A DNA stretch of 64,000 nt, taken from NCBI GenBank assembly GCA_019426215.1, contig CM033393.1, positions 25,546,591-25,610,590 on the forward strand, given 5' to 3'. Shown here one piece after another: positions 34,631-46,300 of the stretch. Within the stretch, counting starts at the first letter, position 1. Every line of letters begins with the position of its first letter. Both the position numbers and the translations under genes were made by a program. The notes beneath the pieces are model-generated. The model was not told where the DNA came from. It was given only the letters and a program-made list of their open reading frames with translations, and made no database searches. The stretch is from Buddleja alternifolia. Its lineage: Eukaryota > Streptophyta > Magnoliopsida > Lamiales > Scrophulariaceae.

Positions 34631-35773
34631 CCACGGAAGCATTTTCAGTGAATTTATCATTATTCGTTTCAAAGATTGCCGATTATCTCCATTCTTCTTC
34701 TAGGTTAATCTATCAAGCAGAAAAGATGAATAATAATAATAATAATTCAGGGTTTATAATTAAAATGCAATTACATACAATTGATGAGACATTCTGTTCA
34801 TGGAATGACATATTAACTGATTAAACCTATTATGCCTCTCTCACATTCTTAAAGTATTTAACATAAACTCTTTTGCATCATAACTGAAAAGGAGCAATCT
34901 TTATTGGATAATCGTAAACTTTGAAGTAAAATTTTCGTGTAAGGTGGAAGTTTGCAACATGAAATAGAATGTAGCGAGCCAGCGCTGACTGTAGAAATCC
35001 TTCCAAGTTTATCAATTGTTTTATAACCAAGAGGTTATGATACTATCTGGCTACTCATAACTAAAGGAATATATTGTCCTATCACTACTTAAATTAGGAC
35101 CTAAAGCGGAAACACAGATAAGGAAGGTTCTTCAATCACTATGTACACGAGCCAGGTCATTCTCTACTCAGTTTACGGACAAAGTACTAAATGAAGATTG
35201 CAAAAAATTCACATTTCATGTGTGTATATATATATATATATTCCGGATCAACTAAAGAATAAAAGTTACATTCATTAACTTTTGGGAACCCATTTATAAT
35301 TGGTAATTTATAGGATAATTAAGAAAAGGTAAACTAACAGATGAACATTGAATTGAAATGAACAGAGTAACAGACAGGGAAAAGAGAATTACGTACAGAG
35401 CTAATGAAATCAAGAAGTGCGGCATTAGCTTCACCGTCTCTAGCGGGAGCATCAATCTGCACTCCTAAGGCCTCGTCATTCATATCTGAATAAAAAAATA
35501 AGTGATTAGGAGGTTATTGTTACAAATGTAAAGAGAGAGAGTTATGAAGGAAGGATTAAAATTGATGAAAATCAAATCAAATCAAATCAAATCAAATGAC
35601 CGACCGGTGATGGTGGCGAGCTTGGAACCGGGTTTGGCGTGTATGGAGATGGAAACGGAGGAAGGAGATGTGAAGCGGATGCAGGCCGGATACTTGGGGG
35701 GAGGAGGAGGAGACTCCGCCGCCGAGTTGCTGCTCTTCCATTTGCTTTTCTTACTCGGCGTAGCCATTCGCAT
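34360..35773 (-). CDS. DUF167 / UPF0235 family protein, three exons
   Basis: Exons on the minus strand are 35,773-35,605, 35,485-35,397 and 34,491-34,360, all with GT-AG borders. They total 390 bp, or 129 residues. The N-terminus is a short basic/Pro tail ([10 protein letters not shown]...PPPPPKYP). The conserved DUF167 core then runs through [36 protein letters not shown] and [19 protein letters not shown]. This architecture matches the small plant DUF167 proteins such as Arabidopsis At1g49170 (from memory). The molecular role of the family is unknown. Met1 at 35,773 and a second Met two codons on are both possible starts. Intron 2 (about 0.9 kb) includes a (TA)n tract at 34,597-34,627. A gypsy LTR begins less than 200 bp upstream of the ATG. 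Confidence 0.92.
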
Positions 35774-35939
35774 ACGTCCTCTTCGGAATCTCTATCGGTC
35801 TTCGAATTATAATTTTGGCCCAAATACGGGGCGATCACCAAAGAAAAAGTGGGACCACAAATAAATGGGGTAACGTCCATTAAAGTCGAGAGATAATAAG
35901 ACATGGGCCGAAAAAAGCCCAACAATCGAATTTGAATAG

Positions 35940-36508
35940 TGAAGGGAGCTCAAAAGCCAATAAGCTGCATTGAAGACGCGTCAAGTTGAGGATTTTGAAA
36001 GAGACGGTTTAAAGCAGTTGAAGTCATTTCCCGAAAAAGAAGAACGTGGGTTCCCACGGCTGGGATATAGGCAGCCAGAAAAAGAGAGAAGGAAAAACAG
36101 ACAATCAGACAGACTCTTCAAAATTTCTTTCTTTCTTTCAGTAGTTTGTAGCAATCGTAGACGTAATTAGGCTTAGTTTGATTCTAGAGTAACTAGTCAA
36201 TAGCATAAAGTAGTTCGTTAGCAACGTTGTAATCAAGCACTCTATTTCTGTATCCAGAAGAATTCATCCGAGAATTCATGGAGGTATATTTTTACTTGTG
36301 TCTTTAAGTGTTCATTAATTACTCGAGTTTTAGTACATCTCTTAATTTATTGCGAGCATTGCATCACGAAAATATTTGCAAGACTTAAACCACCATTAGC
36401 ACATATAGGCAGAGATTATAAGATAATTCTAAGTTGCGAATTATTACGGGGCTTGGATCGACCACTCAAAATCCTTCCCTAGTCTAATTTGTTTAAAAAC
36501 ACGAAACA
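35940..36508 (+). repeat. Putative 5' LTR of the gypsy element
   Basis: The right end (...acgaaaca) is fixed by the PBS a few bases on. The left end is placed at TGAAGGGAGCTC because it gives a TG...CA pair, but with no second LTR to compare it is approximate. Confidence 0.5.
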
Positions 36509-36514
36509 AATTTT

Positions 36515-36532
36515 TGGCGACCACGGTGGGAG
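36515..36532 (+). other. Probable primer binding site of the gypsy element
   Basis: TGGCGACCACGGTGGGAG follows the LTR end by six bases. It has the TGGCG... form found at this place in many plant gypsy elements. The primer tRNA was not determined. Confidence 0.6.
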
Positions 36533-36567
36533 TTAGTCGAATTTGACTTCCCTAAATCTGTTCTAAG

Positions 36568-38366
36568 ATGTCAGAAGATTTTTCTAGAGAAGAGCCGAAT
36601 GACGATCTTGAAACACAGCATGTGTCTCGACACAGGATTAGGGCAGATAAGATGTATGAGTAATTTGTTAAAGTCGTGAAACAGACTTTAATAGGTGCTC
36701 GAGACGATCAACGAAGAGAGTTCAATGATTAGTACCGAGCACTGGCTCAAGAATCTGCCCGAATATTTACTACAATAGTGCAAGATATTGCCGTGAATGC
36801 CCAAGAGGGCTTAGCTCGAGAGGTTACTCGAGTGGTAACCGAGTTAGGAGAGATACTCAACCAGACCTGCGATGTCTTTTCGAGGATGGTGAACAACCAT
36901 GTCGTTAATGTATTGGAACCACTAATCGAAAAACATAACGTCTTAATAGAAAAAGTGTCACAATTGATAGCAGTAGAACTAATAATTCGAACAAGACACA
37001 TAAGTTTAGGAGAACCTCCACTAGATTACCCTCGAGAAGCTAGAAATAGGAGTAGCCGTTTCGAAGTTGGCCAGACATCGAACACATCCCCAGTAAATGA
37101 ACATAATTTTGTAAACCCTTTTATGCCTGGGGGGCAAGCAGGAGTGGAACAACAACCTTTTGTTCAAAACGTGCGTCCTCCTCCGGGTTTTCCTCAAAAC
37201 GTGAATTCGAATCAGTTTCAACCACAGTCTTCGAGACCAAACTTCCCGATCCCATCGGTCGGTTATGGGCAAGTACCCGGTAGTTACCACACTAATAACC
37301 GCTTTAGTAGTTTCGAAATACCAACAACAAATACCCAAGGGCAATACCCAGGGGGACAGGGTCAGATGCCATCTTATCAAGGAGTTTCGAACACTCCTTT
37401 CCCTATTGGAAACCATGGGTTTTCGAACCCATCAATGGGTCAAGGAATTCCAACGTTCCCGAATAATATTCAAGTACCATATGCAGGGGGTAGACTGTGC
37501 CCGATGCCCATATAGGAATAAATATTGGGGGACAGTTTCTTGATCTCCTTCAGAATCAGATTGAAATGATCATTGAGAGGATGTACGGACCAGGTTTTCG
37601 AAGAACCACCGACTGATGCTAGAGAAGCCCTATCCTGATTGGATAGATAGAAACTTCCCTTTTCCCCGAAATTATAAAATTCCTGATTTTACCCTATTTT
37701 CTGGGGATGACCATGTTTCCGCTCTCGAACATTTGTCCAGGTTTACGTGCCAATGTCGAGAAGCCTCGGATCAAGATTTTCTCAAACTAAGGCTTTTTCC
37801 TAGTTCATTAATAGGATCTGCCTTTAATTGGTATATAAGCCTCCTAATTCCATAAGTAATTGGGACGAGATGCAGTTCCAATTTCAAAACCATTTTGCTT
37901 TAACAGACCCGGGGATATCGATGAGTGACCTCGCTAAAATAAGACAGAATGTAGGGGAATCGATTGAAGAATTCCTAACACGTTTTAAAAAAGCAAGGGT
38001 TAAATGTCATCTTAATTTGCCCGAAATTGAGTTTGTACAGTTAGCCCAACAAAACATGACCTTCGAATATAGGTTGAGATTCGATGGCATACCTTTTGCT
38101 GATTTTAGAAGTTTAGCCGAAAGTTCTATAAGATACGAAAATATGCTTAAGGAGGAAAATAATAGAAAACACCAAATCTTTAATGCCTTTGAAATAGGAA
38201 CCCCATGGGTGTTCGAAGAAGCCTATGAAGTCGACCTAGCAAAATTTGTAAAAGGGCCTCCCTATCAATGTGGAGCCCTCGAACAGAAAGATTGTATGGC
38301 GACTGGGTCATTACAAACGAAAAAAGAGAAAAATTACACTTTTGATGGAACAAAAACTTAACAAAT
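36568..38366 (+). pseudogene. Gypsy gag, N-terminal and middle part (broken)
   Basis: A start at 36,568 opens a frame with stops at about 36,661 and 36,730. A Gln/Pro/Gly-rich stretch (36,778-37,515) follows. The Gag core then reads YPDWIDRNFPFPRNYKIPDF..LRLFPSSLIGSAFNWYISL (37,616-37,850), a frameshift, and then NWDEMQFQFQNHFALTDPG to about 38,360. A TAA lies at 38,359-38,361, just before the CAAAT target site. The gag frame resumes beyond the inserted block at 60,283. These lesions are independent of the insertion. Confidence 0.8.
38362..38366. other. Target-site duplication CAAAT (left copy)
   Basis: The identical CAAAT stands at 60,283-60,287. The gypsy gag sequence reads continuously from the left flank into the right flank when one copy is removed, which proves that everything between entered at this site or grew from what did. 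Confidence 0.9.
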
Positions 38367-40169
38367 TGGTGGTCCCAAGTGACATACGAAAAGGTCTAGA
38401 AAGGGGGGGTTGAATAGACCCTGAAGTCTTTTTCGACTTCACAAAGTTTCGTACTAAAATAGTTTGGACGCTTGAAAATGTAAACGCTTGGTTAAGCGTT
38501 TACTAGAAGACTCTTTTGATAAAGTTAACTTAGACTTAAGATTTGAATACTATAACTACTCAGGTTTAAGCGTTCAATCCTTTGATCAAGGTTAGCACAA
38601 CGGAATGATTTTACAAGTCTTCTCTTTGAAAGGTTTTAGCGTCACAAAGTTTTCCTTAACTGCTTTTCTTTAAAACGTTTTGAACGTTTAGAGTGCTTAG
38701 CGCTTAGTCAAGCGCTTAAGACTGATTTGAAAGCTTAGCATTCTCTTTTGGAAATAGTCGCTTAACTGTTTTAATGCCTTTTTAAAGATATGATATGCAA
38801 ATATAAAGTAAAGTAATAAAGCAGTAAGTGATACAAAATATTGTAAGGTTCACTGGGTGGTGTAATCCCAGCTACGTCCTTCTTCTCCTTTGCACTTGGA
38901 GGCAATCCACTAGATTGATTCTCGAAGAGTCACACAGAGACTTTTACAAAATAAGGAACAGTGGAAGAGATGGATGTAGATGACTTGAGCTCCTTGGTCA
39001 CACAGATTTCTGCTACAAGCCACTTCAATCCTCTGCTTCTGGAAAGACGATCTCGAGCTCCTTGATCACACAGATTTCAGCTCCAATCGAGATCTTCTCC
39101 AAGATGGCCTTGAGCTCCTTGATCACACAGACTTCAGCTCCAATAAAGACCTTTCTTCAACAAGCTTCTCTTACTCAAAAATACTGCTTGTGGAAGTCAA
39201 CAATCTTTCTCACTCAGATGAAAGGTGTTGAGGGTTTATTGTAACAGGTTTGTTTGATGTTGGGAAGTTCAAACAACTTGGGATATCTCAATAATAGTGT
39301 AGGGTTCTTCTTGGAAGATGTTTGAGATATCGGGTGACTGTCTGTAATGTATTTGAGAAGTTTGAAGAATTTTGGCTATGGGGTTTGCAAGCTTTTCTCT
39401 CAAATTATTTCTCAGCTCTCTTTCACATTTACGTCTTTCACATGTGCACACACAGAGATAGCTGAAGGGTACTATTTATAGAAAATCTCAGGATTTGTCC
39501 GTTGGACGCAAGTCAGGCGCATGTACCTCACGTAGAGCTTCAAATAGTCCCTTTTCTAACATTCCTTAATTTCTGCTGATTCCGATTGGACAAGAGCAGG
39601 TTTGAACTTGGAAAAGCTGACAGTCCAGTCAAAAGGTGGCTTGTCCACAAGTCATATTGTCTTGTCACATTTAATGCACTTATCAGGCATTTAATGCATT
39701 TGGATTTATTTCCCGTTGGAAATAAATGTCCGTTGAATGATTGGATGACTTGAGGATGTATTTCAGGTGAATCGCTTGAGTGAATGAGCGCTTGGATCAA
39801 CACTCCTTGAACAGTCTTTTAGTGTTAGCTAGGCGCTGAGAACATTCTCTTGAACGCTTGATTCATAACTCCAGAAATAGACTCTTAAGCGTTTGACAGA
39901 CGCTTAAGACTAATCTTCATCTTCACTTGACTTCAGACGCTGATCTTCAACTTCATCTCTAATAGACTCACCTAGAATTCTATTAGCGACTCGGTATCTA
40001 ATACTTAGTCTAAAATCTACAAAGATAAAAACTACAAGCCTAACAAACTAATAAACTTTCAACCGCTTATACAAGTATTCTATGAAAGTATAAACTTACA
40101 TTCTTTTGGGGTCTAACATGAAATCCTATCTTGTCATCATCAAAACATCTAACAATGAAATTCCTAACA
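38367..40169 (-). repeat. LTR A (3' LTR of gag-only unit, 1803 bp)
   Basis: TGGTGGTCCC...TTCCTAACA on the + strand, followed by the PPT complement at 40,170. It is nearly identical to LTR E. It carries three tandem variants of a roughly 60-bp module (gagctccttgatcacacaga) at about 38,987, 39,053 and 39,112, where short-type LTRs have one. Confidence 0.9.
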
Positions 40170-40184
40170 ATTTCCCCCTTTTTG
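40170..40184 (-). other. Polypurine tract of gag-only unit (left)
   Basis: The minus strand reads CAAAAAGGGGGAAAT directly before LTR A. The same tract is at 56,506-56,520 before LTR D, and a variant at 43,149-43,163 before LTR B. Confidence 0.8.
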
Positions 40185-41177
40185 ATGATGTCAAAACCTT
40201 AACTCTTATAACTCTTTTATAGATTAAGAGTTCAAAGAAAAGCCCAAAATAATATATATTAGCGTTTAGAAAGTTAAATCAGTTAGCTAAATTTAGATTA
40301 GCTTCAACAAGGTGTTTCAGCGATAAATCATTCATTCATATATATGGAATTGAAAGCGTAATGATTTATACTGAAAACTCATACATTGTCTTCTTTCTTT
40401 TCCCCTTTTTACTTCCCCTTTAAACTGCTTTTCTTATCTTTTCCCCCCTTCTTGGCATCATCAACTTTGCATCATCAAAGGAAAGTTTGCAGAATCTGCT
40501 TTAAGCGATTGGTTGTAGGGAAAGTGCTGCTGGCAAGCGACTCAAGGAGATTGACTTTTGAGCGTTTGGGGAGGAGGACAAGTTGGTGTGGGGATAATCT
40601 TTCGGCCACTTCTATCGACCGCTCAGCGTCCACAGTCTCATCCACGTCTGAACGGACAGTGAGAAAAAGAAATTTTTCTTATCGATTTTCACAGTCGCTT
40701 CCACGTCTGGAAGGACAGTGAAAAATCTCTAGCGATTTCCACCACAGTTGATACCACTTGATGGTAAATCAATATCCAACTATGTCTGCCTTCTCAAGAC
40801 GTTTAAAAAAGGTTATGCATGATTTTATAAAATGTTTTTATTAAGTGTTGAAGGGAATATTCAACGCTTAACATATATCATTTGATGATACCACTTGTTG
40901 TAAAATTTATGTTAACGCTTGAAATCAAATTCTTTTTTATGTTTGAGCATCTAACATATCATGCACAAATAACTATAAGCATTGATGATCTATGCATATG
41001 AAAATTGTTTTTGATCATTGACGCTTACACATGTGTACAAGTACAATTTTAAAGTTCCCCCTAAATTTGATAACTTGTAACACTTTTGAAAAACGCTTTT
41101 AAACAATATAATAAAGTGAATTTCCCCTACATTATATGTCTAATAAAGTATGATGCATAATGATTAAAGCGTTTAAA
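40185..41177 (-). other. Non-coding part of gag-only unit, with relic of the extra gene
   Basis: No long functional frame is present. At about 40,600-40,740, phrases such as gccacttctatcgaccgct and tagcgatttccaccacagtt match 45,925-46,030 in the extra gene of the full-length element. The unit therefore descends from a full-length element by internal deletion. The same text is at about 56,940-57,080. Confidence 0.65.
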
Positions 41178-42017
41178 TCATTCATACCTCGTTTTGGATG
41201 AAGAACAGGATTTTCTCTTTTTATTTCTTAGAAATTTTTCAAATTTCTTGACCAATAAATCCATTTCCTGATCCTCATTTGATCTTGTCGCTTCCACCTC
41301 ACTGACTGATTTTCCCTTGTTTTTGGTTGTAGCGATTAAGGCTCCGGAATCAGTCGCTGACTTCTCCCAATTCAAATTCAAAAGCCCTTAGCTCCGAGAA
41401 CACATATTCTGGCGTAATAAAGTCCAACATTTGTGATTCTCTCATTGCTACAGTCTTTATCAGATATTTGCTTGGAAGACTCCTAAAAATCTTTTTGACC
41501 ATTTCTTTGTTGGTCAACTTCTTATGCAAAGACGCCAACTCTGTAATAAGCGACGTAAATCTCACATCCAATTGATCTAGCGTCTCGTTTGGCATCATCT
41601 TAAACTGCTCAAATCTTTGCATAGCTATGGAGAGCTTGTTTTCTTTCATCTTTGTTGAACCTTCACATATTGTGGATAACTTATCCCAAATTTCCTTAGT
41701 CGTAGAGCACGACTTGACCTTATTGAATAAGTTATCATTGTCTCCAATGGCTGTATATAGAGCGTTCCGTCCAACATTATCTAAATTTGCTCTTCGACGC
41801 TCATCAGCTGACCACTCATGCTTTGGCTTCTCAACATAACCATCCGGAGTCGCTTCAGTTGCTCCAGGCGCTCTAGTGATGACTTTGAATATTCGAATCG
41901 GTCCATCTGAAATGATATCACACACTTCATCATCACAAGCACAAGGATAACCAAAAACTTTGACCTCCATGAGTCATAATTTGACTCGGTCAACTTAGGA
42001 ACTTTTGAAAATGCCAT
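41178..42017 (-). pseudogene. Gag remnant of gag-only unit A (broken)
   Basis: It begins MAFSKVPKLTESNYDSW and continues through the UBN2-type copia Gag domain (ALYTAIGDNDNLFNKV, KLSIAMQRFEQFKMMPNETL, SLPSKYLIKTVAMRESQ). One frameshift lies near 41,968 and another, a 15-bp-scale deletion, near 41,350. After KKFEKFLRNKK the frame runs into about 12 unrelated residues and stops. In the full-length element the zinc knuckle and pol follow at this point, so a large deletion is joined here. Confidence 0.8.
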
Positions 42018-42114
42018 GAATTATTTTTTTAAAGCAACTAAGTTTTTTTTTTTAAAAAAATGGATCTAAACAAGCAGTTATGCTCGGAAATTTTAAAAAA
42101 TTTCAACTTCAAGC

Positions 42115-42126
42115 GCTCTGATACCA
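42115..42126 (-). other. PBS of gag-only unit A
   Basis: The minus strand reads TGGTATCAGAGC, complementary to the 3' end of initiator tRNA-Met, two bases from LTR B. Equivalent sites lie at 54,161-54,172 and 58,467-58,478. Confidence 0.8.
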
Positions 42127-42128
42127 AT

Positions 42129-43148
42129 TGGTGGTCCCAAGTGGCATACGAAAGGATCTAGAAAAGGGGGGTTGAATAGACCCTTTTTGACTTCACAAAG
42201 TTTCGTACTAAAATAGTTTGGACGCTTGCAAATGTAAACACTTGGTTAAGCGTTTACTAGAAGACTCTTTTGATAAAGTTAACTTAGACTCAAAATTTGA
42301 ATACTATAACCAATCAGGTTTAAGCGTTCAATCCTTTGATCAGGGTTAGCACAGCGGAATGATTTTACAAGTCTTCTCTTTGAAAGGTTTTAGCGTCACA
42401 AAGTTTTCCTTAGCTGCTTTTCTTTAAAACGTTTTAAACGCTTAGAGTGCTTAGCGCTTAGTCAAGCGCTTAAGACTGATTTGAAAGCTTAGCATCCTCT
42501 TTTGGAAATAGTTTCTTAACTGTTTTAATGCCTTTTTAAAGATATGATATGCAAATATAAAGTAAAGCAATAAAGCAGTAAGTGACACAAAATACAAAGA
42601 TAATGCTAAGCTTTCAAATTCTGAATTTTCTAATAGTCTGGTCAAAAGGTGGCTTGTCCACAAGTCACATTAGCTTATCACAATTAATACTCTTGTCAGG
42701 CATTTAATGCATTTTGAATTTAATTCCCGTTGGAAATAAATGTCCGTTGAATGATTGCATTTAAGTCCTTCATAACTTGAGGATTTATTTCAGGTGAATC
42801 TGAGGTAAGTCGCTTGAGGGATTTCGAGCGCTTGATCCATAAATCCTGAAATGAGATCTTTTAGCGTTTGACAGACGCTAAGAAGAAAATCTTTATCTCC
42901 GGTTGACTTCAGACGCTGGTCTTCAACTTCTTCTCTAATAGACTCACCTAGAATTCTACTAGCGATTCAGTCACTAAGACTTAGTCTAAATTCTACAAAG
43001 ATAAAAATTACAAGCCTATAATAAATTACAACTTTCAAACGCTTATACATCATTCTATGAAAAATGGAAACTTACATTGTATTTTTGGGGTCTAACATTA
43101 AATCCTATCTTGTCATCATCAAAACATCTAACATGAAATTTCCCAACA
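42129..43148 (-). repeat. LTR B, chimeric and deleted (1020 bp)
   Basis: The first part (to about 42,592) follows the long-type A/E LTR. From about 42,620 it follows short-type LTR C (for example ttgacttcagacgctggtct, ctagcgattcagtcactaag). At the join, about 42,593-42,620, lies text such as caaagataatgctaagcttt that belongs at neither place. The simplest reading is a deletion across the left edge of the nested element, repaired with filler DNA. Confidence 0.75.
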
Positions 43149-43163
43149 ATTTCCTCCTTTTTG
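43149..43163 (-). other. Polypurine tract of the nested full-length element
   Basis: The minus strand reads CAAAAAGGAGGAAAT next to the 3' LTR. Confidence 0.75.
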
Positions 43164-43387
43164 ATGATGTCAAGACTCTTATAACTCTTTTATAATTTAA
43201 GAGTTACTTAAAAGAAAAGGCCCAAAGGAATATAAGTTAGCGTTTGAAAAGTTAGTAAAGTTAGCTATAGTTAGATTAGCTTCAACAAGATGTTTCAGCG
43301 TTAAAACATTCATACATTGAAGGAATTTAAAGCATACATGTTTTACACTGAAGGAAAAAAAGATAAAACAAAAAAGGATAAAATAAA

Positions 43388-46300
43388 TCACTTTTTCTGT
43401 CGCTTTGCTCTTTCTTCGCCTTGTAGAACTTCTAACGCTAGTTCCAACAAGAGACGATCAATATCGATCATTGTCGTATGTTGAACTTCATCATAATCAT
43501 GTCTACGAAGTCTGGCGCTTTCATTTAGTTCTAACAACCTTTCCATCTAGTTCCTTGGTGGAATACCAAGTTCACGAATTAAGTCATGATAGATATCTCT
43601 TTGTCGATCATTTGACGGTCTCCAATTGATAGGTCGTTGTAGCAGTCCGACATAAGCAGGAAATCCCATACTTTCTAAGAACTCGGGGTCCAATTCTGGA
43701 AGCGCGTACTTTCCGAGATAATACCTTGGCTTTCTTTTCTTGGATAACATTTTCTTAATGCTTACTAATTCTTCGAACAATGAACGCCACTGTTTATTAT
43801 CTGTCTTGGAAAGCGCTTTGGACTTTTCTTTATCTTCCCCCTTCTTGACATTACCAAGAGAGTTGTTGAGTTCAGCGACATCTCGGCGCAAGAGTCTAAC
43901 TTCTTCGACGAGAAGAGCAACTTGTTGAGCGACACTCTGAGCGGTGACATCGGATGAAGCATGTCTTTCAGTATTGGGCAAGGCGCTCTGAGCTAAGTGA
44001 CGGTTGAATTCAGATGAGAGCTCAGCGATAAGGGGTGATATGCTTTGCGTGATAGCAATAGTGCTTTTATTTGCAGCGTTTCCAATATCACGACTCCGCG
44101 TATCCGACACTATGCGGATATGTCTATCAGCAACCTCAAAGATCTTGGAGCAGGAACCCTCAATGTTGATAAGCGAGTTCCGGACGGCCTGTCTGAAGTC
44201 TCTGTCTTCTGAATCGCTCTCAAAATCTGAATCAGAAGAAGGACGCTCTGGGGACGAGAGAAGTCCGTAAGATTTGGAAACTGCAGCCTTACCTTTGGAT
44301 TTATCTCTGATAAAAGGTTCTTCAGGAACTTGAACAATTTCAGCGTGCACTTCTTCAATCGTTCGATCCATGATAGGATCTGCAATCGCTGGGGGCTCGA
44401 CCACTGGGGCGCTTGAGGGATCTGGAAGTTGAGCGTCATCCTCAGTAGGAGCACTTTCTTCTTCTATAATTTCGATGGAGGGAGAAGGTTCTCTAAGACC
44501 AATGACCCAGAGGGCTTCCATCACATGCCTTGGACTGATCAGGCTAGATTGCAGGATAAAGAATATAGCGTCTTCGCGTTCTTCGGTACTTAGTGCAAGT
44601 TGCACACCTTCTGGTAAAGCAATCCCTGAAGTATAACAGTTGAAGAAGTCCAAAATCAAAGGTATGAGCGCTTGAGCTGCTTCTTTGTCCACTGGCCTAA
44701 TTAGCGAGATTATCTTGGCCACTTGAATATTTGATTCACTAAAGAGCACGGGGTTAAGAGTATATCCTCGGAAATTGTAACACCCGGAAAAGTGATTGAA
44801 ACTGATGTCCAGCGCTTGGGCATTTTCAAACACTGCTCTCATTGCTATGTGGAACTCAGCGTGTTCATTTGACACATCCACATGAATCTGACTCTGGCCT
44901 GGAAGAAGAGGTTGTTTACTCGATGAAGCGTCTTCATTTAGGTCAGGAAAGACTCGTTGAACAAACCCAGCACGAGGATGCAAAACGTAGCGTCCACCTT
45001 GGCTGTATAAGGCAAGTTGCTGCCGAATGTAGATTTCGATTGGTTGTCTATATCGTGGTAAAGCGCTAACATTCCTTGCAATAATCTGACGCTGTTGAAG
45101 CAAAAAGGTTGCATAACCTCGGCGTCTGTACTCTATTCCAAATTCGAACAAAAATGGATATCTGATCAGTTCTTCAATGGTGTAGAAGTGAAGAACAAAT
45201 TCTTCAGCCCACCTGGCTGTATTCATCATCCAACGTTTTCCAAGTTTGTCCTCTTTCTTTTGCTCTTTATTAGCGGCAAGGAACTTCTCAAAACGTTCCA
45301 TCTCTTCATCATAATCATCAACCCATAATCTGGCTAGATATTCACGAGCCTCATCTTCTATCCACGAGTTGACCGGATTTGGGTGCTCACAACAAGCGGT
45401 CCTTTACCTTTCCATAATTTAAGTGGATTAGGAGAAAGAGCGTTCTGGGGAGACTTGACAACGGAGGGGAGAGCCGAATAGCCTATCTTGTTGAGATCTT
45501 CCTCATCTGGATTTCTGTTCCAATCACCCATGTGGGGGTTCTTGAAAACAATCTTGCGTTAGCGCAGAGGATAATAGGACTCGTCCGAGCGACCGTTTGA
45601 ATTGAAACGCTGAAGATCAAAGTCAGCTCTATTGAAAACTGGACGACGAATAAACTCAAAGCGTGATTGAAGACGCTCCAAGTTATATAGTCCTAGATTG
45701 GCAATACGCTCGAAGATTTCAAATTTGAGAGAGTTGTACAAATCGGGCCGATGGAGAGTTGTTTGAAATTGTATTTCCAACTCGGCAAGCATTTGAGTGT
45801 CTTGTTCTCTGGCGACATAATAAAATTCAACATCTGGAGTGTATCCGCGCAGGAAGAAATTGATGACACGAGGAGGAGGTCTCGTTGGCGTAGGAATAAT
45901 GGAGATCGCTTCTGTTGGGATGGGGGCCACTTCTATCGACCGCTTAGCGTTTAAAGTCGCTTTACTGGCTGATGATGTTTCAACGTCAGGAAGGGCTTGA
46001 GATGCTTCCTTAGCGATATCCACAACAGTTGCCATATCCACATCCACTTCAACTGGAATCTCGGATGAAAGAGGGGCATCAGCGATTGGTGCCTCTGGAG
46101 GTACATCTTGAGCTGATACATGTAAGCGATTGAGGAAAGCTAGCAAAAATTTCTACTAAGTAGAAAGATAGAAAAGACTAAATCGCTTACCCTGAGGAAT
46201 ATCATCGACTATTTCAGTCGCTTGATCTGTTCCTTGGATAGGTTCCTCAGGCTCTAGAACAACTTCTTCTAGATCTAAGTCGAGAAAGGAAGTTATAGGA

